The notes under the pieces: model-generated
Databases searched by the model: none
Told to the model about the DNA's origin: nothing
Seen by the model: only the letters and a program-made list of their open reading frames with translations
In this document: piece after piece, positions 1 through 5,811 of the stretch
Numbering within the stretch: position 1 is the stretch's first letter
Layout of the letters: the number at the start of each line of letters is the position of its first letter
Made by a program: the position numbers and the translations under genes
Origin: Udaeobacter sp046731855
GTDB lineage: Bacteria > Verrucomicrobiota > Verrucomicrobiia > Chthoniobacterales > UBA10450
DNA length: 8,080 bases
Reading direction: 5' to 3'
Assembly (NCBI GenBank): GCA_046731855.1
Contig: JBKPLX010000073.1
Location: 1-8,080, forward strand

Positions 1-706
1 GGAAGATTGGGGTATGATCGCGAAAGAGAAAGGGTGTCCACTGATTGGTTTCACCGCCCATAAATCCGTAGAAGTAATCGAAGCCCATCCCGCTGGGCCA
101 TTGATCAAAGGGTCCAGCCAGGCTGTAGAGATAGGTAGGCGTGTTATGGTTCTTGCCAAACCAGGAGGTAGCGTAGCCGTTCTCTTTAAGGATCTCGCCG
201 ATGGTGGCTTTGTCCTTGGTAATGATGCTGTCGTAGCCCGGGTAGCCGGTGGCCTGCTCCGAGATCACACCAAAACCCGACGAGTGATGATTGCGACCGG
301 TGATCAGGGCAGCACGCGTGGGGGAGCAAAGCGCGGTCGAGTGGAACTGTGTGTAGCGCAAGCCCGCCTTCGCGATTCGATCCAATGCAGGCGTCGGGAT
401 CACGCCGCCGAAAGTGCTCGGAACACCGTAGCCCGCGTCATCCGTCATGATGAGAAGGATGTTGGGCGCTCTCTTGGATGGCACCACCGTTGGCGGCCAC
501 CATGGCTTGGAATCCGTGGCGGTATCTTTGATTACGCCGCCGAATTTCGGATCAGGCGGCGGGAGTTGTTTTCCATCGATGGTCGTGGTCGCGCCAGGTG
601 AACCGAGCGTTCCAGTTGTTTGGATTTGTGCTCGGGCGGAAGGTGCAACCGTCATGACGGCGGCAGCGAGCGTCCCGCAAAGGAGAATCTGTCTTGCTGA
701 TTTCAT
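1..706 (-). CDS. Secreted arylsulfatase (sulfatase family S1), N-terminal part; continues off left edge
   Basis: This frame starts at ATG 706-704 and stays open to the window edge, giving 235 codons. Residues 1 to about 27 form a signal peptide (MKSARQILLCGTLAAAVM..., cleavage near ARA-Q), so the enzyme is exported. After a proline-rich linker, NILLIMTDDAGYG supplies the metal-binding aspartates (Asp89, Asp90). CSPTRAALITGR holds the CxPxR sulfatase signature, in which Cys127 would be oxidised to formylglycine by a separate maturase not seen here. The usual GKWHLG motif is replaced by GKNHNTP, keeping Lys and His. It is followed by GPFDQWPSGMGFDYFYGF and GGETNQW, which I recognise from a subfamily of long bacterial arylsulfatases. 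These hydrolyse sulfate esters; the substrate cannot be told from this part. The C-terminal metal ligands are outside the window. The ribosome-binding site is weak. Box copy 1 lies 65 bases upstream, suggesting its own promoter. Family assignment is very secure. Confidence 0.95.
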   Translation of the reverse strand, partial: MKSARQILLCGTLAAAVMTVAPSARAQIQTTGTLGSPGATTTIDGKQLPPPDPKFGGVIKDTATDSKPWWPPTVVPSKRAPNILLIMTDDAGYGVPSTFGGVIPTPALDRIAKAGLRYTQFHSTALCSPTRAALITGRNHHSSGFGVISEQATGYPGYDSIITKDKATIGEILKENGYATSWFGKNHNTPTYLYSLAGPFDQWPSGMGFDYFYGFMGGETNQWTPFLFRDHTPIF

Positions 707-771
707 AGGTGTTAATCTCGTTCGTTGCTGTTGATTTAAGTACAATTTTGTCGTATCTGCGCCGACCTTCA

Positions 772-787
772 TATAAGACCTTAGGGC
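772..787 (-). promoter_or_regulatory. Repeated regulatory box, copy 1 (upstream of arylsulfatase)
   Basis: The plus strand reads TATAAGACCTTAGGGC, one of five near-identical elements in the window with consensus TATRRGACYTTAGKS. It contains the dyad TAAG-AC-CTTA. It sits 65 bases upstream of the arylsulfatase start, in the 158-base gap after the 1503-865 gene. Its orientation relative to the downstream gene matches all other copies. It is likely an operator or activator site; the bound protein is inferred to be the FixJ-like regulator at 6867-6238. Confidence 0.7.
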
Positions 788-864
788 AATGCCATGCGCT
801 ATTCCGCCGCGCCCGAGTGAGGCTACGAGCGGTCGATTGCAGTGCTTCACAGTTTGTTGAACTC

Positions 865-1503
865 TTATCGCTTTGTTTCTTTTTTCTCTCCCGCGGCTGT
901 TGCAGATGTTCTGGGAGACGGTGATGAAGTATTGTTGGGACTGGCAGCCTGAAGTTTCTTAACAAAGAAGGCCTTGATGTTTTTGAATTCTGCGGCGCGG
1001 GAGCTGTCTGGACGAACTTTGGCGCCCGAAGCATCTACCGCTATCGTTCGCCGAAGAGTTCCTGACCCGTCCGTAAGCCAGGCAGTGCCTACGGAATAAA
1101 TTTTCGTCTTGTCTGCTATTGTTTTGAGCGCAGAAAGCACGATGCCTTTTTGCGTTGGGTTGGTGCTGACGGCAAATGCGATACTAACGCCGTCCGAGGC
1201 GCGATACGATTTTAGTTTCACTGGAAGACGATCACTGCCAAGTCCCAAGATAGCCGCCAGCTCTGGAGCTATCGATTCTGCTGCTCCTTGAGAAAGCACC
1301 CATTCTTCGACTTTGGAAAGTTCGGCTTGGTCAGAATGAGGTGTTGGAGCAAGAGCCTGAGCCAACAAGGCGACGGGAATGAGCGCCAAGGCTGCGAACA
1401 GTAATTTATTGTGGTACCAAATCTGCGCGAGAAGCAGGGTCAAAAGTGCCTGCAACATGCCTGCCGGCCACGAAAGCGCGAGCTTGGTCGCTTGCTTCCT
1501 CAA
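865..1503 (-). CDS. Exported or membrane-anchored protein of unknown function
   Basis: I do not recognise this 212-residue protein. Read from TTG 1503, it overlaps the TGA of the upstream lipoprotein gene as TTGA, a typical translational-coupling arrangement. An alternative ATG lies at codon 15 (base 1461). Two hydrophobic stretches, about residues 17-28 and 34-52 (LLFAALALIPVALLAQALA), suggest a membrane anchor or a long signal peptide. The rest is soluble: an acidic helical segment (58-88), a mixed alpha/beta region (about 95-185, with KLKSYRASDGVSIAFAVS and GTAWLTDGSGTLRRTIAV) and a basic, Ser/Thr/Pro-rich C-terminal tail (188-212). The globular part has no catalytic motif I can name. It is probably a periplasmic accessory protein co-expressed with the 1949-1500 lipoprotein from box copy 2. 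Coding status rests on the overlap, length and sensible protein composition; the start is uncertain. Confidence 0.75.
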   Translation of the reverse strand: MRKQATKLALSWPAGMLQALLTLLLAQIWYHNKLLFAALALIPVALLAQALAPTPHSDQAELSKVEEWVLSQGAAESIAPELAAILGLGSDRLPVKLKSYRASDGVSIAFAVSTNPTQKGIVLSALKTIADKTKIYSVGTAWLTDGSGTLRRTIAVDASGAKVRPDSSRAAEFKNIKAFFVKKLQAASPNNTSSPSPRTSATAAGEKKETKR

Positions 1504-1949
1504 TTGGTTAAGTTGACCTCAAATGCCTGCGCTCCAAGGGAGGAGGCCAGGCCTTCGGTCTCGCCAGCGAGATACATGACCACGCCATTCTGGTTGGTGA
1601 GCTTGGCATGCATCTTCCCTTCAATCAGGGTGAGGCCGCGGCTGATGCCATGGTAAGTTCCGGAGAAACTGGAGAGGTTATTCAGATTATAGACTTTCCC
1701 GGTGGCAGAGACTTTTTGGGCGCCCGAGCCGCCAACGCCGCCACCAGATATGGTGAAACGGTGCCGCCCGCCGTTGTAGTACAGAGTGCCCTTTCCGGTT
1801 TCAGCCTGAGCATAATAGGCAGCCGACCACTCCCGAATCCTCACGGTGGCCGAGGGTGGTGTACTCGGGGCCTGAGTCATTGATGCGCAGCCAGCGATGA
1901 GAAGGATTGTGATACCGGTGAAGGCGGAGTTGATAAAGTTGGGTTTCAT
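1500..1949 (-). CDS. Putative lipoprotein, function unknown
   Basis: This is a 149-residue protein starting at ATG 1949 with a lipoprotein signal peptide: a hydrophobic stretch ending in the lipobox LIAG-C, which makes Cys21 the lipidated residue. The mature part begins with a Ser/Thr/Pro/Ala linker. It continues as a glycine-rich, probably all-beta domain (GTLYYNGGRHRFTISGGG, then VYNLNNLSSFSGTYHG, then KLTNQNGVVMYLAGETEG and a closing AFEVNL strand). The repeated strand-plus-glycine pattern loosely recalls small bacterial lipid- or envelope-associated domains, but I cannot assign a family. The gene is first in a two-gene unit with 1503-865 (TTGA overlap). No good Shine-Dalgarno sequence precedes the start. 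Box copy 2 lies 84 bases upstream, shared with the divergent Spy-like gene. Confidence 0.85.
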   Translation of the reverse strand: MKPNFINSAFTGITILLIAGCASMTQAPSTPPSATVRIREWSAAYYAQAETGKGTLYYNGGRHRFTISGGGVGGSGAQKVSATGKVYNLNNLSSFSGTYHGISRGLTLIEGKMHAKLTNQNGVVMYLAGETEGLASSLGAQAFEVNLTN

Positions 1950-1979
1950 AGTTTCAAAGCTATCGGTTGGGTTTTATAG
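1938..1979. repeat. Short imperfect direct repeat around the lipoprotein start
   Basis: The 14-base unit gttgggttt(c/t)atag occurs at 1938-1951 and again at 1966-1979, 28 bases apart, differing at one position. The first copy covers the lipoprotein start codon and first codons; the second lies in its leader. This is likely a small slippage duplication, or it may influence leader structure. No function is evident. Confidence 0.45.
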
Positions 1980-2033
1980 GGTTGGTTTTTTTCAGTTAAG
2001 TTGCGAACTTTGTCAGGTCGACGACAAAATGCA

Positions 2034-2052
2034 TATAGGACTTTAGGGCTAC
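2034..2052 (-). promoter_or_regulatory. Repeated regulatory box, copy 2 (divergent lipoprotein / Spy-like gene)
   Basis: The plus strand reads TATAGGACTTTAGGGCTAC, identical over 19 bases to copy 3. It lies between the leftward lipoprotein (84 bases from its start) and the rightward Spy-like gene (73 bases from its start), inside a 173-base divergent gap. In the orientation shared by the other four copies it points toward the lipoprotein operon. Its central position would also allow it to serve the Spy-like gene. Confidence 0.7.
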
Positions 2053-2122
2053 GTGCCGATTCGGCTTGACTTGCTCCGAGTCATGAGCACGATGTCGCCT
2101 CGAAATCAGGAAAAACGAAAAT

Positions 2123-2509
2123 ATGAAAAACCGTATCTATCTTTTCACCGCTGTTCTGTGCTCCACCACATTTGTAGCGCTGGCATCGACATCGTATGCA
2201 CAAAGCGCGCCCGCCTATGCGCAAAAGCCCACGGCTATGTCAAAAGCCGAGGCGATATCGCAGCAGCTTAACCTTACGCCACAGCAGAAGGTCAAAATCC
2301 TTCCTATTCTGCGTGACGAGCTCCCCAAGGTGCAAGCTATCAAAAACGACAACTCGCTGTCAAGGGTTCAGAAAGTGCAACAGATCAGAGCTATCCATCA
2401 GCAGACTGATCCGCAAATGAAGGCGATCCTTACGCCTGAACAGTACCAAAAGCTTAAGGCAATTCGCCAACAGGCAATCAAGGACGCCACCCAAACGCTC
2501 GCCAGGTAA
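2123..2509 (+). CDS. Spy/CpxP-like periplasmic LTxxQ protein
   Basis: This is a 128-residue protein and the only rightward gene in the window. Residues 1-27 are a signal peptide (MKNRIYLFTAVLCSTTFVAL..., cleavage near SYA-Q), so the product is periplasmic. The mature part is almost wholly helical, charged and glutamine-rich. It carries two copies of the LTxxQ hallmark of the Spy/CpxP family: LTPQQ at 51-55 and LTPEQ at 103-107, each followed by a helix. Family members are ATP-independent periplasmic chaperones or stress-response modulators (E. coli Spy, CpxP) or metal-linked relatives. A modest AGGA precedes ATG 2123 by 11 bases. It converges on the 3015-2578 lipoprotein and diverges from the 1949-1500 lipoprotein, sharing box copy 2 with the latter. 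The context suggests a role in envelope protein quality control. Confidence 0.88.
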   Translation: MKNRIYLFTAVLCSTTFVALASTSYAQSAPAYAQKPTAMSKAEAISQQLNLTPQQKVKILPILRDELPKVQAIKNDNSLSRVQKVQQIRAIHQQTDPQMKAILTPEQYQKLKAIRQQAIKDATQTLAR

Positions 2510-2540
2510 TAGATCAAGCTCAGACTGCTTCAATCAATTC

Positions 2541-2562
2541 TAGCTGGCGATCGCTACAGCTA
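2541..2562. repeat. Weak inverted repeat in the convergent gap
   Basis: TAGCTG and CAGCTA form a six-base-pair stem around a ten-base loop that itself contains the palindrome GCGATCGC. It lies in the 68-base gap between the convergent stop codons of the Spy-like gene and the lipoprotein, where a bidirectional terminator would be expected. Neither strand has a following run of T, so intrinsic termination is doubtful. Confidence 0.3.
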
Positions 2563-2577
2563 CGCCTGCGGCTTGCG

Positions 2578-3015
2578 TTAATATGGGCCGGGCCCTCCCA
2601 TTGGTCCGTATGATCCCAAGCCTGCGTCCCAGCCGTTCCATACACTCCATTCCATAGCCGTGTCCTGGTACATATCAGCGGTCTCGAGACTTTCTTTCGC
2701 AAGCCTGTTGTCGGCGCGCAGCTGCTGGTATTGCCGATACTGTTTGGATCCACCGACATAAGCCAAGTTGTGGGCAGGATCCGGGAATACGTAATAGGTT
2801 TTCCCCGCTTTCTGGATCATAGTGACTTTACCGGGCGGAAGGTTTTGAAGCTTTTGTTTCTGCGCTGCCGTCTTTGGCGTGATCGCCTTAAAGCCGGAGG
2901 CCGCCAGCATGCTTTCTCTATTCTGCGTGCTGGTTTGTGTAGTGGCACAGCCTACGCTCAGCACTGTCCAGGCAACTGCGACACCGGTTAGGAAGATATG
3001 TTTTAATGGTTTCAT
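2578..3015 (-). CDS. Small lipoprotein of an uncharacterised family
   Basis: This is a 145-residue protein with an N-terminal signal ending VLSVG-C, so Cys23 is the likely lipidated residue; Ser at the -3 position is somewhat off-consensus. After a Thr/Gln/Ser-rich linker there is a compact domain: GFKAITPKTAAQKQKLQNLP, then GKVTMIQKAGKTYYVFPDP and AYVGGSKQYRQYQQLRADN. The pattern of 'LPPGK - YYVFPDP - YVGG - YQQYQQL' is one I associate with uncharacterised lipoproteins found across soil bacteria; no biochemical role is known to me. The C-terminus is rich in Gly, Pro, Trp and Tyr (WNGWDAGLGSYGPMGGPGPY). The start lies 44 bases after the stop of the 4226-3060 barrel gene with no box or strong terminator between, so the two are probably co-transcribed. 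Confidence 0.85.
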   Translation of the reverse strand: MKPLKHIFLTGVAVAWTVLSVGCATTQTSTQNRESMLAASGFKAITPKTAAQKQKLQNLPPGKVTMIQKAGKTYYVFPDPAHNLAYVGGSKQYRQYQQLRADNRLAKESLETADMYQDTAMEWSVWNGWDAGLGSYGPMGGPGPY

Positions 3016-3059
3016 AAGTTGTAATCTGATTTTTGATAATAAGATTCCGAAGGAATGCC

Positions 3060-4226
3060 TCAGAAAGTGATCCCAGTCGTGATTTGCGCTCCGTGTGTCA
3101 CGACGTCGAACTTAAAGTTGTTCTCCTCGAAATTAGCACCGAGTGCGCGATAACCGATCTCAGTAAAGATGTTACGCGTTAGGTTAATACCAATCACGGT
3201 CTCGACCTCCCACATCAAGTCAGCACCAACTCCGAACCCCCCAATCTCGCCGCGTACGGCGGTGTAATACGTCTTGTTAAAATTGTAGCGGGCGCGCAAT
3301 CCGACATAGGGATCGAACCAGTAATCGTCTCGCGAGAGAGTTTGGCTCAGCTTCGCGTCCAGCGTAGAGGCAAGCTGATTCGCGATCTGTACCTTTGCCG
3401 CGTTAACGGCGCGAGCAACCGCGGCGCGACGAGCCTCACCTCTGAGGTGAAGCGCATCTATCCGTACTCTCAAAGCGTCAAGTTTCAGATCGATAAAATC
3501 CTCAACGATATTGGCAATTTTTTGCCGAATACGCCCGCCCAACGGACCGATAGGAATATTTGGGTGGCGTTCGTGGTCTTCCAACCTATCGCCGATTCGG
3601 CTAATAATGTTTTCCCTAATTGTGCTCTTGAGTATTTGAAGAAATTCGCTGTTAGAGATGTCCTGATCCAACCGTTCGCGCAAATCGGCGGCGATATCGT
3701 TAACGAATCTCACGCTCGCCTGCTGAATCGCGATGGGGTCGGAATGTAGTTCGAGTCGTTCGTATACGTTGGTGTAGTGTGTGCCAGCAGCGAAATCGAG
3801 CGACCAGCGTGGCTGGTTGAAGAGCCGCCAGCTCAAAGCGCCGTCAACCAAGGTTAGGTCCACTTGCTCGTGGATGTTGTTGATCATCCGGTTTATCTGC
3901 GTGTTGTCGGAAAGACCTATGTAAAAAACTTCACCGGATATTCCGAAGGGACCCTTTTGCGCTTCTGCCCGGGCCGAGAAAATCATGTCAAGGTGTTGCA
4001 GAACTTCGGTGACGGGGACATCGATATCTGCGTTAACCCCGCGGATCCCAATCGTGCCGTTCATGCTTGCCAGCCAACCGGGCACCGCAATGGTAAATTG
4101 CCACGGCTCGGATTGAATAATTGTAGGCGGCGCGCTTTCCTTCGGTTGAAGTTCCAGTGTCCCCGCCATAAGACTGCCAACGGCGCCCAGAACTGTTCCC
4201 GCGAAGAGAAAGAGTTTTATCCTCAT
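3060..4226 (-). CDS. Outer-membrane beta-barrel protein with a long helical insertion
   Basis: This is a 388-residue protein. Residues 1 to about 21 are a signal peptide (MRIKLFLFAGTVLGAVGSLMAG). Residues 41-160 show short alternating amphipathic strands: PWQFTIAVPGWLASMNGTIG, then DVPVTEVLQHLDMIFSARAE, then GPFGISGEVFYIGLSD. This pattern is typical of a widespread uncharacterised outer-membrane barrel family. Residues about 301-388 give further strands (YWFDPYVGLRARYNF, AVRGEIGGFGVGADLMWE, FTEIGYRAL) and end in ITTGITF, whose terminal Phe fits the C-terminal signal used for barrel insertion. Between them, about residues 163-300 are strongly helical, charged and Arg/Asp/Ala-rich, with no strand pattern. 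I read this as a large insertion between barrel halves, either periplasmic or surface-exposed. Box copy 3 lies 53 bases upstream; the lipoprotein 3015-2578 follows after 44 bases. No transport substrate can be inferred. Confidence 0.85.
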   Translation of the reverse strand: MRIKLFLFAGTVLGAVGSLMAGTLELQPKESAPPTIIQSEPWQFTIAVPGWLASMNGTIGIRGVNADIDVPVTEVLQHLDMIFSARAEAQKGPFGISGEVFYIGLSDNTQINRMINNIHEQVDLTLVDGALSWRLFNQPRWSLDFAAGTHYTNVYERLELHSDPIAIQQASVRFVNDIAADLRERLDQDISNSEFLQILKSTIRENIISRIGDRLEDHERHPNIPIGPLGGRIRQKIANIVEDFIDLKLDALRVRIDALHLRGEARRAAVARAVNAAKVQIANQLASTLDAKLSQTLSRDDYWFDPYVGLRARYNFNKTYYTAVRGEIGGFGVGADLMWEVETVIGINLTRNIFTEIGYRALGANFEENNFKFDVVTHGAQITTGITF

Positions 4227-4279
4227 GAGGCGATCTTATGTTCGTCGTTCCGAAATCCGAGAAAAAATTTAATTTTGTC

Positions 4280-4298
4280 TATAGGACTTTAGGGCTAC
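4280..4298 (-). promoter_or_regulatory. Repeated regulatory box, copy 3 (upstream of barrel protein operon)
   Basis: The plus strand reads TATAGGACTTTAGGGCTAC, identical to copy 2 over 19 bases. It lies 53 bases upstream of the 4226-3060 barrel gene and just past the terminator of the preceding gene (4362-4329). That placement argues that the barrel and lipoprotein pair has its own promoter rather than read-through from upstream. Confidence 0.72.
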
Positions 4299-4328
4299 AG
4301 CGGTGCCCTACTGACGATTTGCGATTGC

Positions 4329-4362
4329 AAAAAAATCGGCCTCCCGACTAAAGGAGGCCGAT
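4329..4362 (-). terminator. Intrinsic (rho-independent) terminator of the small barrel gene
   Basis: ATCGGCCTCC (4335-4344) pairs perfectly with GGAGGCCGAT (4353-4362) around an eight-base loop, giving a GC-rich ten-base-pair stem. On the minus strand the hairpin is followed directly by a run of about seven T (4335-4329). It begins 27 bases after the stop codon of the 5153-4389 gene, in the right orientation to end that transcript. Confidence 0.93.
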
Positions 4363-4388
4363 CGACTTAACCAAATTAAAGATTGCTA

Positions 4389-5153
4389 TTAGTGGAAAAA
4401 GAACCGGACACCGGCACCAACCAAGTGTTGCCCCAGATCCCGACTATGGTTCGTCTCGATCTGGGTACTTGTATAGTTGAGGTAGTGGTATTCCACAAAC
4501 GCGCTCATGTTCGGACTGAAAAAGTAATCCGACCCGGCAACAATCTGCCACGCCAGGTCAGCATGACTTTTCCCCCCGCCAGTGTTGATTGGGACATCAC
4601 CGGTTACGGGGTCCACAACCTCGACCCCCGCAGATTCGGCATAGTAAATGCCGACCCCGCCGCCGGCATACGGCTGGAACCTTTGATTTCCAGGTGCGAA
4701 TCGCAGTATGAAGTTCGCCATAAACGCGCCCGTATTGATCCAGGTGGTCACGTTGCGCTGTGCGATAGTGTTAAAATTGATATCCGTCAGGGTGAAGTCA
4801 GCGCCACCGCGAAAGCCATTGTAAAAGAAGTCGCCTTCAACCGTTGGCCGAACTACGCCCGAGCCGAAAACGTAACCGAGTTTAATGCCGCCAAAGAAAC
4901 CGACGTCATTTTTCGGGTCAACTATGATACTGTCTCCGAAAAAAGGTCGATCCGGATCATTTTGCGAAAAAGTTCGGGTTCCGCCGCGGTTTTGATAGAC
5001 ATTGGCTCCCGCGTCGATCGCACCGTAAAAGCCGAGTCCATACATTGGCGGTGGTGGCGGCGGCGCAACCTGCTTGTAGACCTCCTGCCCGGCTTGCAAC
5101 GGAATGGTGAGAAGTCCAACCAGAAGTGTAGTTAAGGCGTATGATTTTTTCAT
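4389..5153 (-). CDS. OmpA-like small outer-membrane beta-barrel protein
   Basis: This is a 254-residue protein starting at ATG 5153. An upstream in-frame TTG at 5192 is less likely because it would place 13 polar residues before the signal peptide MKKSYALTTLLVGLLTIPLQ. The mature protein starts near AGQEVYKQ, followed by six consecutive prolines. An alternating-strand barrel then begins with MYGLGFYGAIDAGANVYQ and continues through FFGGIKLGYVFG, RPTVEGDFFYNGF, FMANFILRF, QPYAGGGVGIYY, AWQIVAGSDYFF and AFVEYHYLNY. It closes on GAGVRFFFH. The strand number and aromatic girdles fit the eight-stranded OmpA/OmpW-type barrel; no peptidoglycan-binding OmpA C-terminal domain is present. It is probably a structural or stress-related outer-membrane protein. 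It has its own terminator (4362-4329), and box copy 4 lies 103 bases upstream, so it seems to be a single-gene transcript. Confidence 0.88.
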   Translation of the reverse strand: MKKSYALTTLLVGLLTIPLQAGQEVYKQVAPPPPPPMYGLGFYGAIDAGANVYQNRGGTRTFSQNDPDRPFFGDSIIVDPKNDVGFFGGIKLGYVFGSGVVRPTVEGDFFYNGFRGGADFTLTDINFNTIAQRNVTTWINTGAFMANFILRFAPGNQRFQPYAGGGVGIYYAESAGVEVVDPVTGDVPINTGGGKSHADLAWQIVAGSDYFFSPNMSAFVEYHYLNYTSTQIETNHSRDLGQHLVGAGVRFFFH

Positions 5154-5256
5154 AACAATAGGCGTGATAACTGATGCGTGCCGATTTAGCAATGGTTATT
5201 TTATAAAAGTTTCGTCTGATCTGGAGCCAGCATTCAACGACGGCGGGAGGACTGTC

Positions 5257-5272
5257 TATGGGACTTTAGTCG
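5257..5272 (-). promoter_or_regulatory. Repeated regulatory box, copy 4 (upstream of small barrel gene)
   Basis: The plus strand reads TATGGGACTTTAGTCG, a slightly diverged copy with the dyad GAC-TTTA-GTC. It contains the stop codon of the 5811-5266 membrane-protein gene (TAA, bases 5268-5266), so the box is partly inside coding sequence. It lies 103 bases upstream of the small barrel gene, the longest spacing of the five copies. Confidence 0.6.
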
Positions 5273-5811
5273 TACGTCGAAACGCTTGCATCCTCAATAG
5301 GGGGCGCGCTGCGAACGGGGTCAGTCGTCCGCGGGAGCGCTTCAGTTCTTTTTTCTTCAGTCTCGGGTGGACCATCAATAAAAGCAGGAACTGCGCCTCC
5401 AAGCGAGTGGTCATTCAACCAAACGTTGTTATTTATCTCGGGAGGATCTGAACTGAGACCATCGGACGTTTCTGCGCTTGGGCTGTTGAGGAATGCCCGT
5501 GCTCGAATTGGCTTTCTGGGCCGGTAATCCCAATGCGATATAGATTCCGGCACGTTCTCTTCGAAGGGAGCGCTAGGTGCTTCGTTGACCTCACGTTGGG
5601 TAGGGAAAATAGCCACAGCCACACCAATGCAGAGCAGGATGCCGGCAATGCCAAGCACGGCGATGGCCAACAACCACCACTTATTTCCAAGGAGAAAGCT
5701 TCCACACACCCCAGCAAGAAAAACGATCGCGACAAACGAAATTGTGCGTGCCGCAGCCTGTTTCCGAGTTAGGAATTGGCTCAGGCCATATTTTGGAAAC
5801 GAGATTTTCAT
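5266..5811 (-). CDS. Two-helix membrane protein with proline-rich acidic tail
   Basis: This is a 181-residue protein that I do not recognise as a named family. A basic amphipathic N-terminus (MKISFPKYGLSQFLTRKQ) leads into two hydrophobic helices, about residues 23-42 (ISFVAIVFLAGVCGSFLL) and 46-69 (WLLAIAVLGIAGILLCIGVA), separated by a tight GNKW turn. Residues 70-181 are polar, rich in Pro, Glu, Ser and Asp, and probably disordered. With a hairpin topology the tail would lie on the same side as the N-terminus, most likely the cytoplasm given its positive charges. ATG 5811 overlaps the TGA of the receiver-domain gene as ATGA, so the two are translationally coupled. This suggests that the receiver protein and this membrane protein work together. 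Box copy 4 overlaps its stop codon. Confidence 0.8.
   Translation of the reverse strand: MKISFPKYGLSQFLTRKQAAARTISFVAIVFLAGVCGSFLLGNKWWLLAIAVLGIAGILLCIGVAVAIFPTQREVNEAPSAPFEENVPESISHWDYRPRKPIRARAFLNSPSAETSDGLSSDPPEINNNVWLNDHSLGGAVPAFIDGPPETEEKRTEALPRTTDPVRSAPPIEDASVSTYD

Noticed and set aside
14..601. Long rightward open frame opposite the arylsulfatase
   Set aside because: It lies antisense to a gene with clear sulfatase motifs, has no recognisable domain and has an Arg-rich composition typical of a shadow frame.
2053..2271. Rightward open frame starting before the Spy-like gene
   Set aside because: It overlaps the Spy-like gene in another frame and lacks coding features; the Spy-like frame has a signal peptide and LTxxQ motifs.
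2547..2554. GCGATCGC octamer (identical to the cyanobacterial HIP1 repeat)
   Set aside because: It is a single occurrence and nothing else suggests a cyanobacterium; it is more simply part of a weak inverted repeat.
2817..2834. ATAGTGACTTTACCG inside the 3015-2578 lipoprotein gene resembles the box
   Set aside because: It needs a one-base insertion and loses the TTAG(G/T) side, and it lies mid-gene with no start downstream at a suitable distance.
3036..3062. Possible terminator between barrel and lipoprotein genes (ATTCC-TTC-GGAAT)
   Set aside because: The stem is only five base pairs and no T run follows, so it does not argue against co-transcription.
4346..4353. GACTAAAG in the terminator loop resembles the box core
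   Set aside because: Only eight bases match, on the opposite strand, and they fall inside an intrinsic terminator loop and stem edge; the TATRR part is absent.
4383..5135. Rightward 250-codon open frame opposite the small barrel gene
   Set aside because: The opposite strand has a signal peptide, barrel strands and a matching terminator. This frame shows no domain and no ribosome-binding site, so it is a shadow.
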